Shown piece by piece: positions 49,427 to 59,454 of a stretch of DNA of 64,000 bases. This stretch comes from Strigamia acuminata. Lineage: Eukaryota; Arthropoda; Chilopoda; Geophilomorpha; Linotaeniidae. Every line of letters begins with the position of its first letter. Within the stretch, counting starts at the first letter, position 1. The notes beneath the pieces are model-generated. The model made no database searches. It was given only the letters and a program-made list of their open reading frames with translations, and was not told where the DNA came from. The stretch spans positions 4,836,001 to 4,900,000 of the forward strand of contig OX442322.1 in NCBI GenBank assembly GCA_949358305.1, read 5' to 3'. The translations under genes and the position numbers were made by a program.

Positions 49427-50944
49427 CTATTCTTTCTTTTCGACGTCAGTCGAATCTTTCTCTTCCTTCTTCTCGACTTCAGCAGAAGTCAGGAAATCAG
49501 ACTCTTCAGTCGCCTTTGTCGAGACGGCAGAAAACACAGCTTCCTCCGACGCTTCAATTTCCTCTGGGCTCGGAGTTGGGAACGGCAGATCCTCGAGCAA
49601 CTCCGCCACAAAATCGACGACGGAAAGCAACTCCTCGGCGTCTTCAAACTGGGCGTCGTCCGAAGTCTCAGACTTAGACGCTGGAGGGGTGCTGGACACG
49701 TCGGTTACGGCCGCTGGAGGATCCTCCAATGGTTTGGCCGACTTATCCACTGCCATCTGGAGCTTACGAGCTCGCCCTCGTGCCAAGATGTTGGTTCGTT
49801 GAACCTTGGCAATCTCCTTTGCTCGGTCGAGCGTGAGGCAGCCTCGACCACGCGACATCGCTCTTGGTCGAACGATTTCCTCTTGAACCTCGCTTCCGAT
49901 GCTTTCGGCGGCCTGGACAGTTTCGGTAGAAACTTCGGAGCTCTCTGACGGCGGCGGCGACTGTCGAAGGGGTTCGACTCTTACGCCGGCGTTGGCTTCA
50001 GCACGGGTCCAGGTGAGGAAGCGCGGGTCGATGTAAACCGCTTCGCCACGACTATTTAGGAAAAGTCGGCACTTTGGGCAGTGAGCCCAACATCGCTTCT
50101 CATTCGGCTTAATGCCTTTCACCACGTGGGGCTGAACTTCCTTGCGCCACGGCTCCAAACGCGGTCGCGTTTTTCGTCCTCGGCAGTTTGGACATCTCAT
50201 TAATGAGGAACCTGCGGATGCACCGCAGCACCACCCAGAGCCGACGCAAAATGGGCAGATCGTCTCCGTGGCCTGGTCGGTCACGATGTTATCGTGAGGT
50301 ATTCCGGCTGCCATGTCACGTTCGCACTGCTCCTTGCGCAGACGGGCCTTCTCATCCTTTTTCCTTGCTTTGTTGGCTGCTCGGTACTCGCGGTTGCGAG
50401 ATACGGGCTCGGAAAATCGCAGGGCGCCCGGTGGCGGCTCGTTCCACCCACTCTCCGACGCGGTCGACTCGGCTCCGGCGGGGAGACGCACAACGGATGT
50501 TGATTGTCCCGCTACAGTCGGTGCAGTCGCATTCGACGTGTTGGCGACGGTAGGCGCCACGCTTGCAGTTGGCGGCCGAAATTCAGGCAAATGCGGGGCC
50601 AACGGGACGTTGATAACGTTCGCGGGCGGGTATGCCACCTGGGCCAACGGTGCCAATTGTGCCGACTCAAATACGGTCGGTTGCGCCGAAGTAGATGGGG
50701 CCTGCATCATCGTATTCAGATCGAGCGGAAGTCCGTCCGGGTGTACGCTCAGCCAATTTAGCGTTGCTAATTGTAGCGGCGTCAGGGCATACATCGAGGC
50801 TGGCGCCGTCGGTATCGGTTGAGCCCTCATGTAGGCACGTTCGGCCGAACGACGTTGCTCGTCGCTAGATGAAGTGGACGAACTCGAACTTTCATGTCGG
50901 TGTCGTCGATGACTCCGTTTTGAACGGTGTTTACCACCTCCCAT
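49427..50944 (-). CDS. Element G ORF3: cysteine-rich protein in the env position, intact
   Basis: 505 aa, start chosen at ATG 50944 (MGGGKHRSKR) because a splice-acceptor-like TTTGCGTCTGCAG ends exactly before it; the open frame upstream to 51046 has no ATG. A basic/Ser N-terminus comes first, then LATLNWLSVHPDGLP (59-73), shared with F. The core has cysteines at 207, 230, 233, 251, 254, 289 and 292 (CPFCVGSGW, CPNCRGRK, CPKC), nearly the same numbering as F ORF3. ERDMAAGIPHDN, VVKGI and EAVYIDPRF are other shared blocks. The C-terminal third is acidic and unlike F. There is no signal peptide or membrane helix. It is probably a zinc-binding, possibly nucleic-acid or chromatin-associated, protein; function unknown. 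Confidence 0.85.
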   Translation of the reverse strand: MGGGKHRSKRSHRRHRHESSSSSTSSSDEQRRSAERAYMRAQPIPTAPASMYALTPLQLATLNWLSVHPDGLPLDLNTMMQAPSTSAQPTVFESAQLAPLAQVAYPPANVINVPLAPHLPEFRPPTASVAPTVANTSNATAPTVAGQSTSVVRLPAGAESTASESGWNEPPPGALRFSEPVSRNREYRAANKARKKDEKARLRKEQCERDMAAGIPHDNIVTDQATETICPFCVGSGWCCGASAGSSLMRCPNCRGRKTRPRLEPWRKEVQPHVVKGIKPNEKRCWAHCPKCRLFLNSRGEAVYIDPRFLTWTRAEANAGVRVEPLRQSPPPSESSEVSTETVQAAESIGSEVQEEIVRPRAMSRGRGCLTLDRAKEIAKVQRTNILARGRARKLQMAVDKSAKPLEDPPAAVTDVSSTPPASKSETSDDAQFEDAEELLSVVDFVAELLEDLPFPTPSPEEIEASEEAVFSAVSTKATEESDFLTSAEVEKKEEKDSTDVEKKE

Positions 50945-51906
50945 CTGCAGACGCAAATAAATTATTTTATTAAAATAATTCCACTTTAAATAGTCATTCC
51001 TTGAGTCCAAAGAATTAAAAATGTGTTGTTCGCAACGAAAATACACAACTTGAGTTATTTATAACCCTTAACACGTGACACTAATGAGTCACATTCCCCT
51101 TGTGTTTATGACACGAGAATGGACCCGCCGACAGAGATTTTCATCGAAAATCGCAACTTGTTGATTTTTCAAAAGAAAAATTCCTGTAGCTTCTATAAAC
51201 TATTTAATTCACTCTTTGAATATCAAAATAAACCTCGTATTAAATAATTAACACTTGGTATACCAAATATCTCAAATCGAAAATTCACCGCTAAATAATT
51301 TATGCAAGCCTCGACCGAATAGCTAAACTTCCAGAGTGATTTAATGCCGATTCACGCTTATAATACACGTGAATTTTTAACTTTTATCGGGACGCCGATA
51401 TTTTATCAATTGTTGCGAACAATTTTCAATTCTTTGGTCAAAGAAAAATAACGAAACTACTTACTGTTGGAAGTTTCGTGTTTGAAGTTGCCTAAATGAA
51501 TTAGCGTTGAATTCTCGAGTTGAAAAATGAAGACGGGTTGAAGGGACGAAGTCACTAGTATCCGTGTGTTTAACGAAGTGTTTGTGTGCAATAAACCCTG
51601 GGAATTTTATTCCCTATTAATTGTCGGGTTCGAGGTTTAATCACACCTCGTAAGTCTCGTATCTTCGTAAGAATGCGAGATTATCACTTTTCAAAGTAAT
51701 TCTCTGTATTTTAGTTAAAATACATATAAATATGACCATCGAATAAAATATTTTATCGAATAATTTAACTTATCGCAGCAAATTCATATTTTAATATAAA
51801 TTTTGATACTTTTCATATCAAGGTGTCCCCCGGTGTTGAGATTTTCAATCACTACACCTGTTAGACATGTAAATAATTACAGTCTCTAAGTTTTGAATAA
51901 AACTTA
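50945..51906 (-). other. Element G region between pol and ORF3
   Basis: Nearly 1 kb, A/T-rich. It contains a second polypurine-tract-like sequence (ACACCGGGGGACACC on the minus strand, 51823-51837) sharing CACCGGGGGA with the terminal tract. No gene supported. Confidence 0.5.
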
Positions 51907-53118
51907 TCAATTCCAACAAAACTTTGAGGCTTTGCCGTGTTGTTGGTACGGTTTCTTAAATACTGCGGAAATATTTCGCACGAAATTTTCATCCGAATAT
52001 TTAGGATTCGGCCTTCGCTCTCGTCGAGGACGAAGGCTAGTTCGAGGAACTACCGGTTGGGGTTTGCGGGGTTTTCGAGGTGTTTTCTTCGGAATTTCAC
52101 CTCTTTTTAACGCCGCTTTCTTTTCTATAGCAGTTAAGCGTTGTCTATGTCTATGTTTAGACTTTGTGGGCGCAGATTTGTCAATCTGCACCGAAGTTGA
52201 GTCGGATAATTCCATTGGAATTTCTGAGGAAGTTTCAGGAATTAATTCCATTTTTTCAGCGTCCGGAAGTTGATTACTTTCGTCCATCCATTTAGGATTT
52301 TCTTGAGGCGAGTAAGAGGCGGACTTTTGTCCTACTTTCCAAGTCTCAATCGGGTATGAGGGCGTATAGGGGTACAACGCTTTAATTTTCACTGATTTTT
52401 CGATCGAACCATCAGCTAATTTGCGTAATTTATACGCTCCGCCTGGAAGTACTTTAGTAATTTCCCACGGACCATCTCTCTTCTCAGCAAAACCAGCGGA
52501 GATATTTTTATCTGCGCACGAGAGAATGTGAGTTTGTTTCCAAACTAGATCTCCAACTTCGAACTCCGTAATTACGAACTTTTGTTCGTGTATTTTTCGA
52601 TGTCGTTCAAAATTCAATTGAATTCTGCGATGCATCTCTTGATGCGATCTGCGCAATACATCCAATAGTACTCTGACATATTTTTCTGGATTTTCCTTGT
52701 CAAATGGATTGGCAAGTCTAATAATCCTTGGGTCGAAAGGTAATGTTACTATTCTCCCCGTATTAAGTAGCATCGGGCTTGAGCCCGTTGCTGCCGAGAC
52801 ATTATTTCGCATTGCGAATGTGAATTCGTCCAAATAACGTGGCCATTGCGTGTGCACATCTGTGTACAAAGCCAGCATGGTTTTGATGTCCCTATTGGCT
52901 CGCTCTGTCGGGTTCGCCTGGGCATGATACGTGCTTGTATGAGCCGGGCGAATGTTGTACATTTCGCAATACTCATTGTAAATATCGGAAACGAATTGTT
53001 TTCCGTTATCGCTCACAATCTTTTTGGGGTGTCCCCATCTGTTTGTAACAGATCTTAATTCTTGAACGCAGTTACCGCTCGTGGCTTTGGTCAAAGCCTT
53101 AATTTCAACTTGGTACAA
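51907..53118 (-). pseudogene. Element G integrase core and C-terminus, frameshifted
   Basis: It continues the integrase begun in the upstream pol frame: second catalytic Asp in VSDNGKQF, Glu in NPTERANRD. A C-terminal domain follows (VGDLVWKQTHIL, KRDGPWEITKVL) and then a long basic tail (KKTPRKPRKPQP, RPRRERRPNPKY). A one-base shift near 53100-53118 separates it from the first catalytic Asp upstream, so integrase cannot be made from this copy without correction. The basic tail is longer than usual for Gypsy integrases. Confidence 0.85.
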
Positions 53119-56104
53119 TTGTCAATAATGACAAAGATATACTGGTTTTGGGACCTTCCCGCAGGTTTTGGGCCCATCAAGTCCATGTTAATACATTCCC
53201 AAGGATTGGTCATGTTGTGATGCGAGTAGGGAGCTGCATGCCTTTTCTGTTGAATAGGCTTGTACTGGGCACAGTGCGTGCAGCTTTTGACGTAGTTCCT
53301 GACACTTCTACTCATACCAGGCCAGAAATATATTAAACGAGTTTTCTCAAGCGTCTTACTCATCCCAGCGTAACCGCTTAGGGGGTGGCCATGACAAGCG
53401 AAGAGTACTCGTTTTACGAGTGAACTGGGCACAACGGCTTTAAAGCCGTTTCCCGAATCATTTAATTCCTCTTCGAACGAAGGGTTAAAATAGATGATCA
53501 TTTGATCACCATCTTTTTCTTTTTTGTCTAAACAATAGTTTTTGACTTTGTTTTTCCACTCTTTTATTTCAGATTGTGGTATCCCAACAACCTTGTCATT
53601 CAATAAATATTCCCGAATGCGTTTGCATTCAGTATCTAGCAACTGAGCATCTATTATTTCTCTCCTTGTAGGAGGGACTTCCTTAAGTACTTCTGTCAAC
53701 GCACTGTACAAGGTTTCTTGTACTTCCTCCCCCTCCCTTTCTTCAGAACATTCTTTAGAATTTTCTGAAAAATAGGAACGCATGCTAGCCAAAAATTCTC
53801 GTTTTTCTGGGGCACGATTTAATGAAACAGAAGGATTTCCGTCCCATTCAGGCCAGTATTGTTTAATTTCGACAGGTTCCACATGATCTCGAAGAGGAAT
53901 GTCTTCCTCTGTTAGTGGGGCTCTAGAAAGTGCATCTGCAACTTGATTAGCAGCACCTTTTCGAAAAACAATTTTAAAATTTCCACATTGGATTCTTAAG
54001 GCCCATCGGCCAAATTTCCCAGATGGTTCAGGCGTTCGCATCAACCATTTCAGTGCTTCAGCATCTGACTCTAAAGTGAACGTACCATATTCGAGATATG
54101 GTTTAAATCGATCGATAGCCCACACGACTGCGAGACATTCGAGTTCCGGCATTGTATAACGCTTCTCCGCTCCACGTAAAACTCTGCTTGCATAAGCTAC
54201 AGGTCTGGGTACAGAAATGTTTTTCTGCTTCTTTTCGTTGAATATATCGACGTCTTGGCAAAGGACAGCTCCTAAGCCTTCATGAGAGGCGTCAGTCATG
54301 ACGACAAATGGCAGAGTCATGTCCGGTTTGTGTAGACAATTGTCGCCACAAAGTAGCTCTTTAATTTTATTAAAAGCTTCTGTCTGCTCATCTCCCCATT
54401 CAAATGGAGTTTTCTCATTCATCATACGTGTGTATGGTGCGGCAATAGTTCCGTGATTTGGAACAAACTTCCTGAAGAAGTTAGTCATGCCGTGAAAGCG
54501 CTGAATGTCTTTAGCACACGTGGGGGTGGGAAATTTCATAATCGCTGATATTTTATCGGGATCACCAAAGAGACCTTCGGGTTTAATCCAGTGGCCCAAG
54601 AATTTTAATTCTGTACGCCCAAAATGAGATTTCGCTTTATTTATTGTCATGTTGGCTTGGTTAAGCCTTTCTAGAACATCTCGAACGTGTTTGAGATGAT
54701 CATCCCAATTATCTGAATACACAATTACGTCATCCAAATAGACTAACGCGTAGTCTTGTAAAGCTGAGCCTAAAATGCCTTCCATCAGACGCTGGAAAGT
54801 ACAAGGCGCATTGCAAAGGCCAAACGGCATTTGCACAAACTGGTATGGACCATTTGGCGTGTAAAATGCCGTCTTTGGACGATCTTCTTTACACATCTCG
54901 ACTTGGTAGTAACCTTTGACAAGGTCAATTGACGTAAAATACCTAGCAGGACCAGTATTATGCAATAAAAGGTCAATGCTTGGCATTTGTATTACTTCGA
55001 CTTCGGTGATGGCATTCAGCCACCGGTAGTCGATACACATCCTATACGAGCCGTCAGGCTTCGCAACAATGACTGGATGACTTATAAATGGCCCTTTGGC
55101 CTTTTCAATAAGTCCATCCTGTTCAAGTTCTGCAGCAAGTTTGGTCATAATGGCTCTTTTGGCCGGGTTATACATTCTATACTGCATTTTGGGCAATGAA
55201 TGCCCTTCTTTGAACTTGATTCGATGCTGAGTCACGTTAGTGCACCCAACTTGATCACGAAATACATTCGGTATCGAGTTAACTACTTCACGGAGTGCTA
55301 GTCGTTGTTCTGGAGTGCAGTCGCTCTCCTCAACTAATTTCTCATCCCATGGTAACACGGGAGTGTCTGTTAGCTCGATTGAGTCAACTGCAGTCGTTAG
55401 ACTTTCTAAATACTCGAAAGTAATTCGATTCAACGGGGCAAGGGCCAAATTGGCTTCTTCCGACTCATAAGGGGCGGACCAATTGGGTTTATCTGCACAA
55501 GAGAACTCTTGGAGGTGGGGGTGTGGGCTGATCTTCTGCCTACGCATGAAATTGTGACCTAGTATCAAGCCACAAACTCGTTTTGCTAAAACGATGAAAT
55601 TCATCGGCGTAAATTCATCGGCCCACTGTACGCACAAAGTTATTTGTCCGACAGGTTTGTGTGCCACGCCTACGGCATTGACTAGCATGTTTCTGGGAGC
55701 TTCTTGTAAGAATTCTGGCAGAGCCTGAGTTTCAGACAAAAGTTGTTCTCCAATGTAACATTGAGATGCTCCTGTATCCATGAGCGCGTTGTAGGTGAGC
55801 CCACCAATTGTGATCTTCATTCGAGGATCATCTTTATTATTACCCAAAGTAATATTGTGCAAATTATTACCACCTATGACTCTGTTGAGTCGGCGATGTT
55901 TACAGAATTTCTTCGTGTAGCACTTGTGAGGAAATAATGTCAGATTTTTTAATTGTTCTGTCATTTCTTGCAAATTCTCATCTACTCCGCCACTATGACT
56001 AGTGGCTATTTCAAGACAAGTTGTGTCTACATCCATAAATAAAGATTCCGACGTAGCATTAGCCACTTCTGGGGGATGGAATAAACCTTCGTCCCCCGGA
56101 TCTA
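53091..56104 (-). CDS. pol: Element G protease, RT, RNase H and integrase N-terminus
   Basis: Pol is entered from gag by -1 frameshift at 56105-56111; there is no need for the GTG at 56066. Counting from 56066: protease DTGA at 97-100; RT with RMCIDYRWLNA, SIDLVKGYYQV, MPFGLCNAP and YLDD at 443-446; RNase H with all four acidic residues D592, E641, D668 and D711; integrase zinc site (CHGHPLSGYAG, then CTHC at 929-932) and first catalytic Asp D962. The frame then ends through a single-base frameshift. It is closely related to A pol and to the B fragment. Confidence 0.9.
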
Positions 56105-56111
56105 GTTTTTT
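56071..56111 (-). promoter_or_regulatory. Element G -1 ribosomal frameshift signal
   Basis: On the minus strand the heptamer A AAA AAC (56105-56111) is in the correct gag phase and touches the gag stop TAG (56102-56104). After 7 nt, GGGGGA (56092-56097) can pair with TCCCCC (56071-56076) around a 15-nt loop that includes an inner GG/CC pair. Pol is open in the -1 frame from this point. Confidence 0.78.
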
Positions 56112-56460
56112 GAACTAGTAGCACTTGAATCTGTCGATTCGGGCTTGATCAAAGTTTTGACCATTTCTGCCAACGAGTTGGTCAGCGAAGTTTGTAACTT
56201 ATTTTCAAAAGTATTTAATTTCGCATCAAGTTTAGCATCTAGTGTTGCATCCAACACTTCTTGAGTTATCCACCTATTATTAGGCCGTTTAGAAGTTGGA
56301 TCCACAGTCGGGGAATCCGGAGTACCACCTTTTTGTAACTCTTCAGAGTTGAAATTTGTACGTGGTTTTGGATTTGTACATTCCCGACGCATATGTCCGG
56401 GCTGTTTACAGTTATAGCAGACTAATTGACCACGTCTGGTCTGATCTACTACCCCATTTA
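56102..56460 (-). CDS. Element G Gag C-terminus with zinc knuckle
   Basis: It encodes a CCHC knuckle CYNCKQPGHMRREC and a tail with repeated Asp-Ala-Lys-Leu (TLDAKLDAKL) ending SSKN at the frameshift site. In F the knuckle is continuous with the capsid; here it lies in a different frame from 56461-58332, so a one-base mutation near 56450 has split gag. Confidence 0.78.
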
Positions 56461-58332
56461 TTAGATAAACGGCTTCACGGGTAACTCTTCATCACAAAAA
56501 TTAAGTTGTTCTTGTGAATCCAAAGTTAGTGATTTAGCATTCGTCTTCGGTTGAGGACGGTTATCAGTTTTCCGAGGTGGGAAAACAACTGGATTGGAAT
56601 TATTTTCCTTTACTCCATTAGCTGTACGACTGTACAAGCTTTTGCTTTTTGTTACAGCGTTATAAATCTCTGTTAGAGGTAAGTCCGCTAGGCCTTGCAT
56701 ATGCAAAAGCAAATCGTTAGCAGGAGTTACACTCCCGATAAAAAGACTTCCAGCCCCTTTCGCGTCGAGGTTGTCTTGTAATATCCATAACTGGTAATAT
56801 TTGTGCATAAAATCGTAAAGACTTTCTGTTTCAAGTTGTCTCAACTTGGTCAGTTGGTTCGTCCGCTCTTGTCGAGTGGCCACGAACCTCTCTTTGAACG
56901 CTTGTTCAAATATATCCCAAGATGTGAAATCTCCTCTCCTTTCATGGAACCAACCATGCGCTTGCTCGGTTAGATAACCAGCAACGCCTTTAATAAGCAT
57001 GTCATCGAGTGACATGTTTCGCAGGAAAGCGACATTTTTTACAATAGTGAGAAAGCGTTCGCTTTCATCTGCCTTTCCGGAGAATACAGGAATATCTGGG
57101 GGCTTCAAACAGTTAGTTTGAGGGACAATGGCGGAACTTTTTCCTGCCTGCATCAAAGTGTGCATGGTCGTGGCAATTGACGCGAGGTCATCAGCCGTCA
57201 TTCCAAAGCTACTTGGAGGACGCGAATGGTCATTTGACGATCCACCAGTGTTTGATTGGCTCGAGTTATTTTGACTTGAGCCACCATTATTAGGGTTGAA
57301 ATTATTCGACCCTCCCTGATTTTGTCTACTGTGGTTACCAAAGTTCGAATTACCTTGGTTTCCATAATTCGAATGATTATTAGAATTACCCCGATTGTTA
57401 AAGTTCGGACGGTTGTTCGAATTTCCTGGACCACCAAAATTCGGACGGTAGTTCGAATTACCTGGTGTCCCTTGATTCAAATAATTATTGGAATCTCCTT
57501 GCGTTTCAGGATTAGAAGGATTATTTAAATCATTTGTATCAATCGGGTTATTCGAGTTCGGAGGAACTGAGTGACCCTTTTGCAAGTTATGTGCTGGATT
57601 AGAATTGTTTGCAAATCTAAAGTTTGGGTCGAAACGATTGTTTGGACCTCTTGTCGCATTTAAATTTGAATTCAAATTTCCAGCGAGATTCGGACAGCTA
57701 GTTGATCCATTGGGGAAGCTTGGAGTGGGGTTGGCCATATTAGGTGGACCCATATTCGCTCTGTTGAACGTATTCTCAAAGTTTCCGGGATTAGTAAATC
57801 CCCTTTGTTGGTTGCGAGCGAAGTTATTCGCTCGTAATCGTTGTTGGAAAGCACGATTAAAATCTCCTGGTGTCAAATTCGATTGATTTTGACGTGTAGG
57901 TTGTGCAGTTTTATTTCTATATCTAGAAATAGGCGTCGAAGGAGTGGGACTAAAATTATTTAATCTTTGACTGGCTGGGGAATTAGGTTGCTCCGACGTA
58001 GCACGACGCGCGTGCACAAAATCTAATACTTCGGTCAAAGATCTAAATTGGTTTGGGTTCAAACCGTGATCCTGACAAAATAGTAGACCGCCTCGGCCTA
58101 AATGAGAACCTTCAAGAATACATTCCTCTTCTCCAGGCGGAGTAGGTTCACGTGGAATCCTATTTTCACCAGATGGTCCGGCTGTTTCATTTGAAACGCC
58201 ATTGTGGACCGCGTGGTCTCCCACTTCTTCCATTCCATTAGGAATGGGTACAAACCCGGATAGATTCATTCCACCGGTCAAACAAGTTCTTTCCTTACCG
58301 CGGGTGTTCATGTGATGCTGGTTACTAGTCAT
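56461..58332 (-). CDS. gag: Element G Gag, N-terminal and capsid part
   Basis: It starts at ATG 58332 (MTSNQHHMNT); the open frame extends to 58389 without ATG. 623 aa. It carries the group signature LLFCQDHGLNPNQFRSLTEV near residues 110-130. A long Asn/Gly/Pro/Ser region with repeated GNSNNRPNF-like units follows (residues about 290-370). The capsid-like region has IPVFSGKADESERFL, LDDMLIKGVAGYLTEQAHGW and WDIFEQAFKERFV. It ends at TAA 56461 before the zinc knuckle because of a frameshift. Confidence 0.85.
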   Translation of the reverse strand: MTSNQHHMNTRGKERTCLTGGMNLSGFVPIPNGMEEVGDHAVHNGVSNETAGPSGENRIPREPTPPGEEECILEGSHLGRGGLLFCQDHGLNPNQFRSLTEVLDFVHARRATSEQPNSPASQRLNNFSPTPSTPISRYRNKTAQPTRQNQSNLTPGDFNRAFQQRLRANNFARNQQRGFTNPGNFENTFNRANMGPPNMANPTPSFPNGSTSCPNLAGNLNSNLNATRGPNNRFDPNFRFANNSNPAHNLQKGHSVPPNSNNPIDTNDLNNPSNPETQGDSNNYLNQGTPGNSNYRPNFGGPGNSNNRPNFNNRGNSNNHSNYGNQGNSNFGNHSRQNQGGSNNFNPNNGGSSQNNSSQSNTGGSSNDHSRPPSSFGMTADDLASIATTMHTLMQAGKSSAIVPQTNCLKPPDIPVFSGKADESERFLTIVKNVAFLRNMSLDDMLIKGVAGYLTEQAHGWFHERRGDFTSWDIFEQAFKERFVATRQERTNQLTKLRQLETESLYDFMHKYYQLWILQDNLDAKGAGSLFIGSVTPANDLLLHMQGLADLPLTEIYNAVTKSKSLYSRTANGVKENNSNPVVFPPRKTDNRPQPKTNAKSLTLDSQEQLNFCDEELPVKPFI

Positions 58333-59434
58333 AACTAAACCTAAACTAAGAAAATTTCCTAAGTCTGAGAGATAACGATGAAGTTGCAAACGTTCAGGAG
58401 GGTCGCAAACGAAGCAGTGGTCACACTATTCGAAAGGAAGTATGGATACTTCAAGACACCTCTATGATTGGTCAAGCATCAACGCTAGTCTCGCGAGAGT
58501 CCAATCTCATTCGAGATTGGTGGAAATCACTAAGTTCGTGGAACCTTAATCTGGTCAGATTTCAGGGTTATGACGTAGTCGCAAAACAATATGGATACTT
58601 TTCAAAGTATTCTAAACTTTGCCAAATTTATTTAATAAAAATGACCTTTTATGAGAATTTTAAAAGTATTAAAACCCACAATATTAGTAAAGCGCGTCGA
58701 ATCGTTTGAATCGACGGCTTCTCTGCACAACTTGGTTGCTAGGCAACACGACAGTGAGAATTTCTCTTCGCTAAAATTCGAACGGTACTCCATTCGTAAA
58801 ATTCGATTCCAACGCCTTGAAATCACGAATTTTTACCAACATTTTAATGTAATCTACATTTTTAAAATAAGGTGAACCATTTTGAAATAAAATATAAATT
58901 TTAATTCCTTTGGAAAATGTCAATTTTCCTTCTATTTATTTAGGCAAATAAATTTAGGTTTAACTTGAAGTCTCAAGCAAAATTACTTATTTAGAACATT
59001 CTAAAAATAAGGCAACTGTTAAATTGATAGAATTCTTTAAGAATTCCGTCAAAGTCGAACTTTTTCAAAATTAGGCCCAACCGCGTGGTTTTATCACATT
59101 GTCGACGACAAAATGATGCCACCCGGGCGGGGTCAACTTTAACAAGTTCAGGCAAGATTTTTCCGTTCTCAGGGTTTAGGCCTTTAGGCCTGACCACGCG
59201 GTAGAAATTATTATTTTGTTAAAACAAATATTTTCCACTGTGGAGAAAACAGAATAAAGTGAGTGACACTTATTATCTTTACAACAAGCTGAAGACGAAA
59301 ATAAAATATATTAGACACTTATAAATCTCAAACGAAATTTATTTTCTACACACAAAAATCACCGTAAACGTTACACTACTCGAACTCACCACAGACATAC
59401 AAAACTTCAAATTTTATTTAAAATTTGGCAGCCT
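58333..59434 (-). other. Element G 5' leader
   Basis: 1.1 kb, no gene supported. It contains the hairpin plus CTTCTCTGCAC motif near 58700-58750 that recurs in the 3' untranslated region, and a short inverted repeat AGGCCTTTAGGCCT near 59181. Confidence 0.5.
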
Positions 59435-59452
59435 ATCTCGGTAGAACCTCCA
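59435..59452 (-). other. Element G primer binding site, tRNA-Gln-like
   Basis: The plus strand ATCTCGGTAGAACCTCCA differs from the F/H site at two positions. One of them (GAACC for GGACC) matches tRNA-Gln variants with a GGTTCC 5' stem. It lies 2 bp from the LTR. Confidence 0.68.
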
Positions 59453-59454
59453 CT

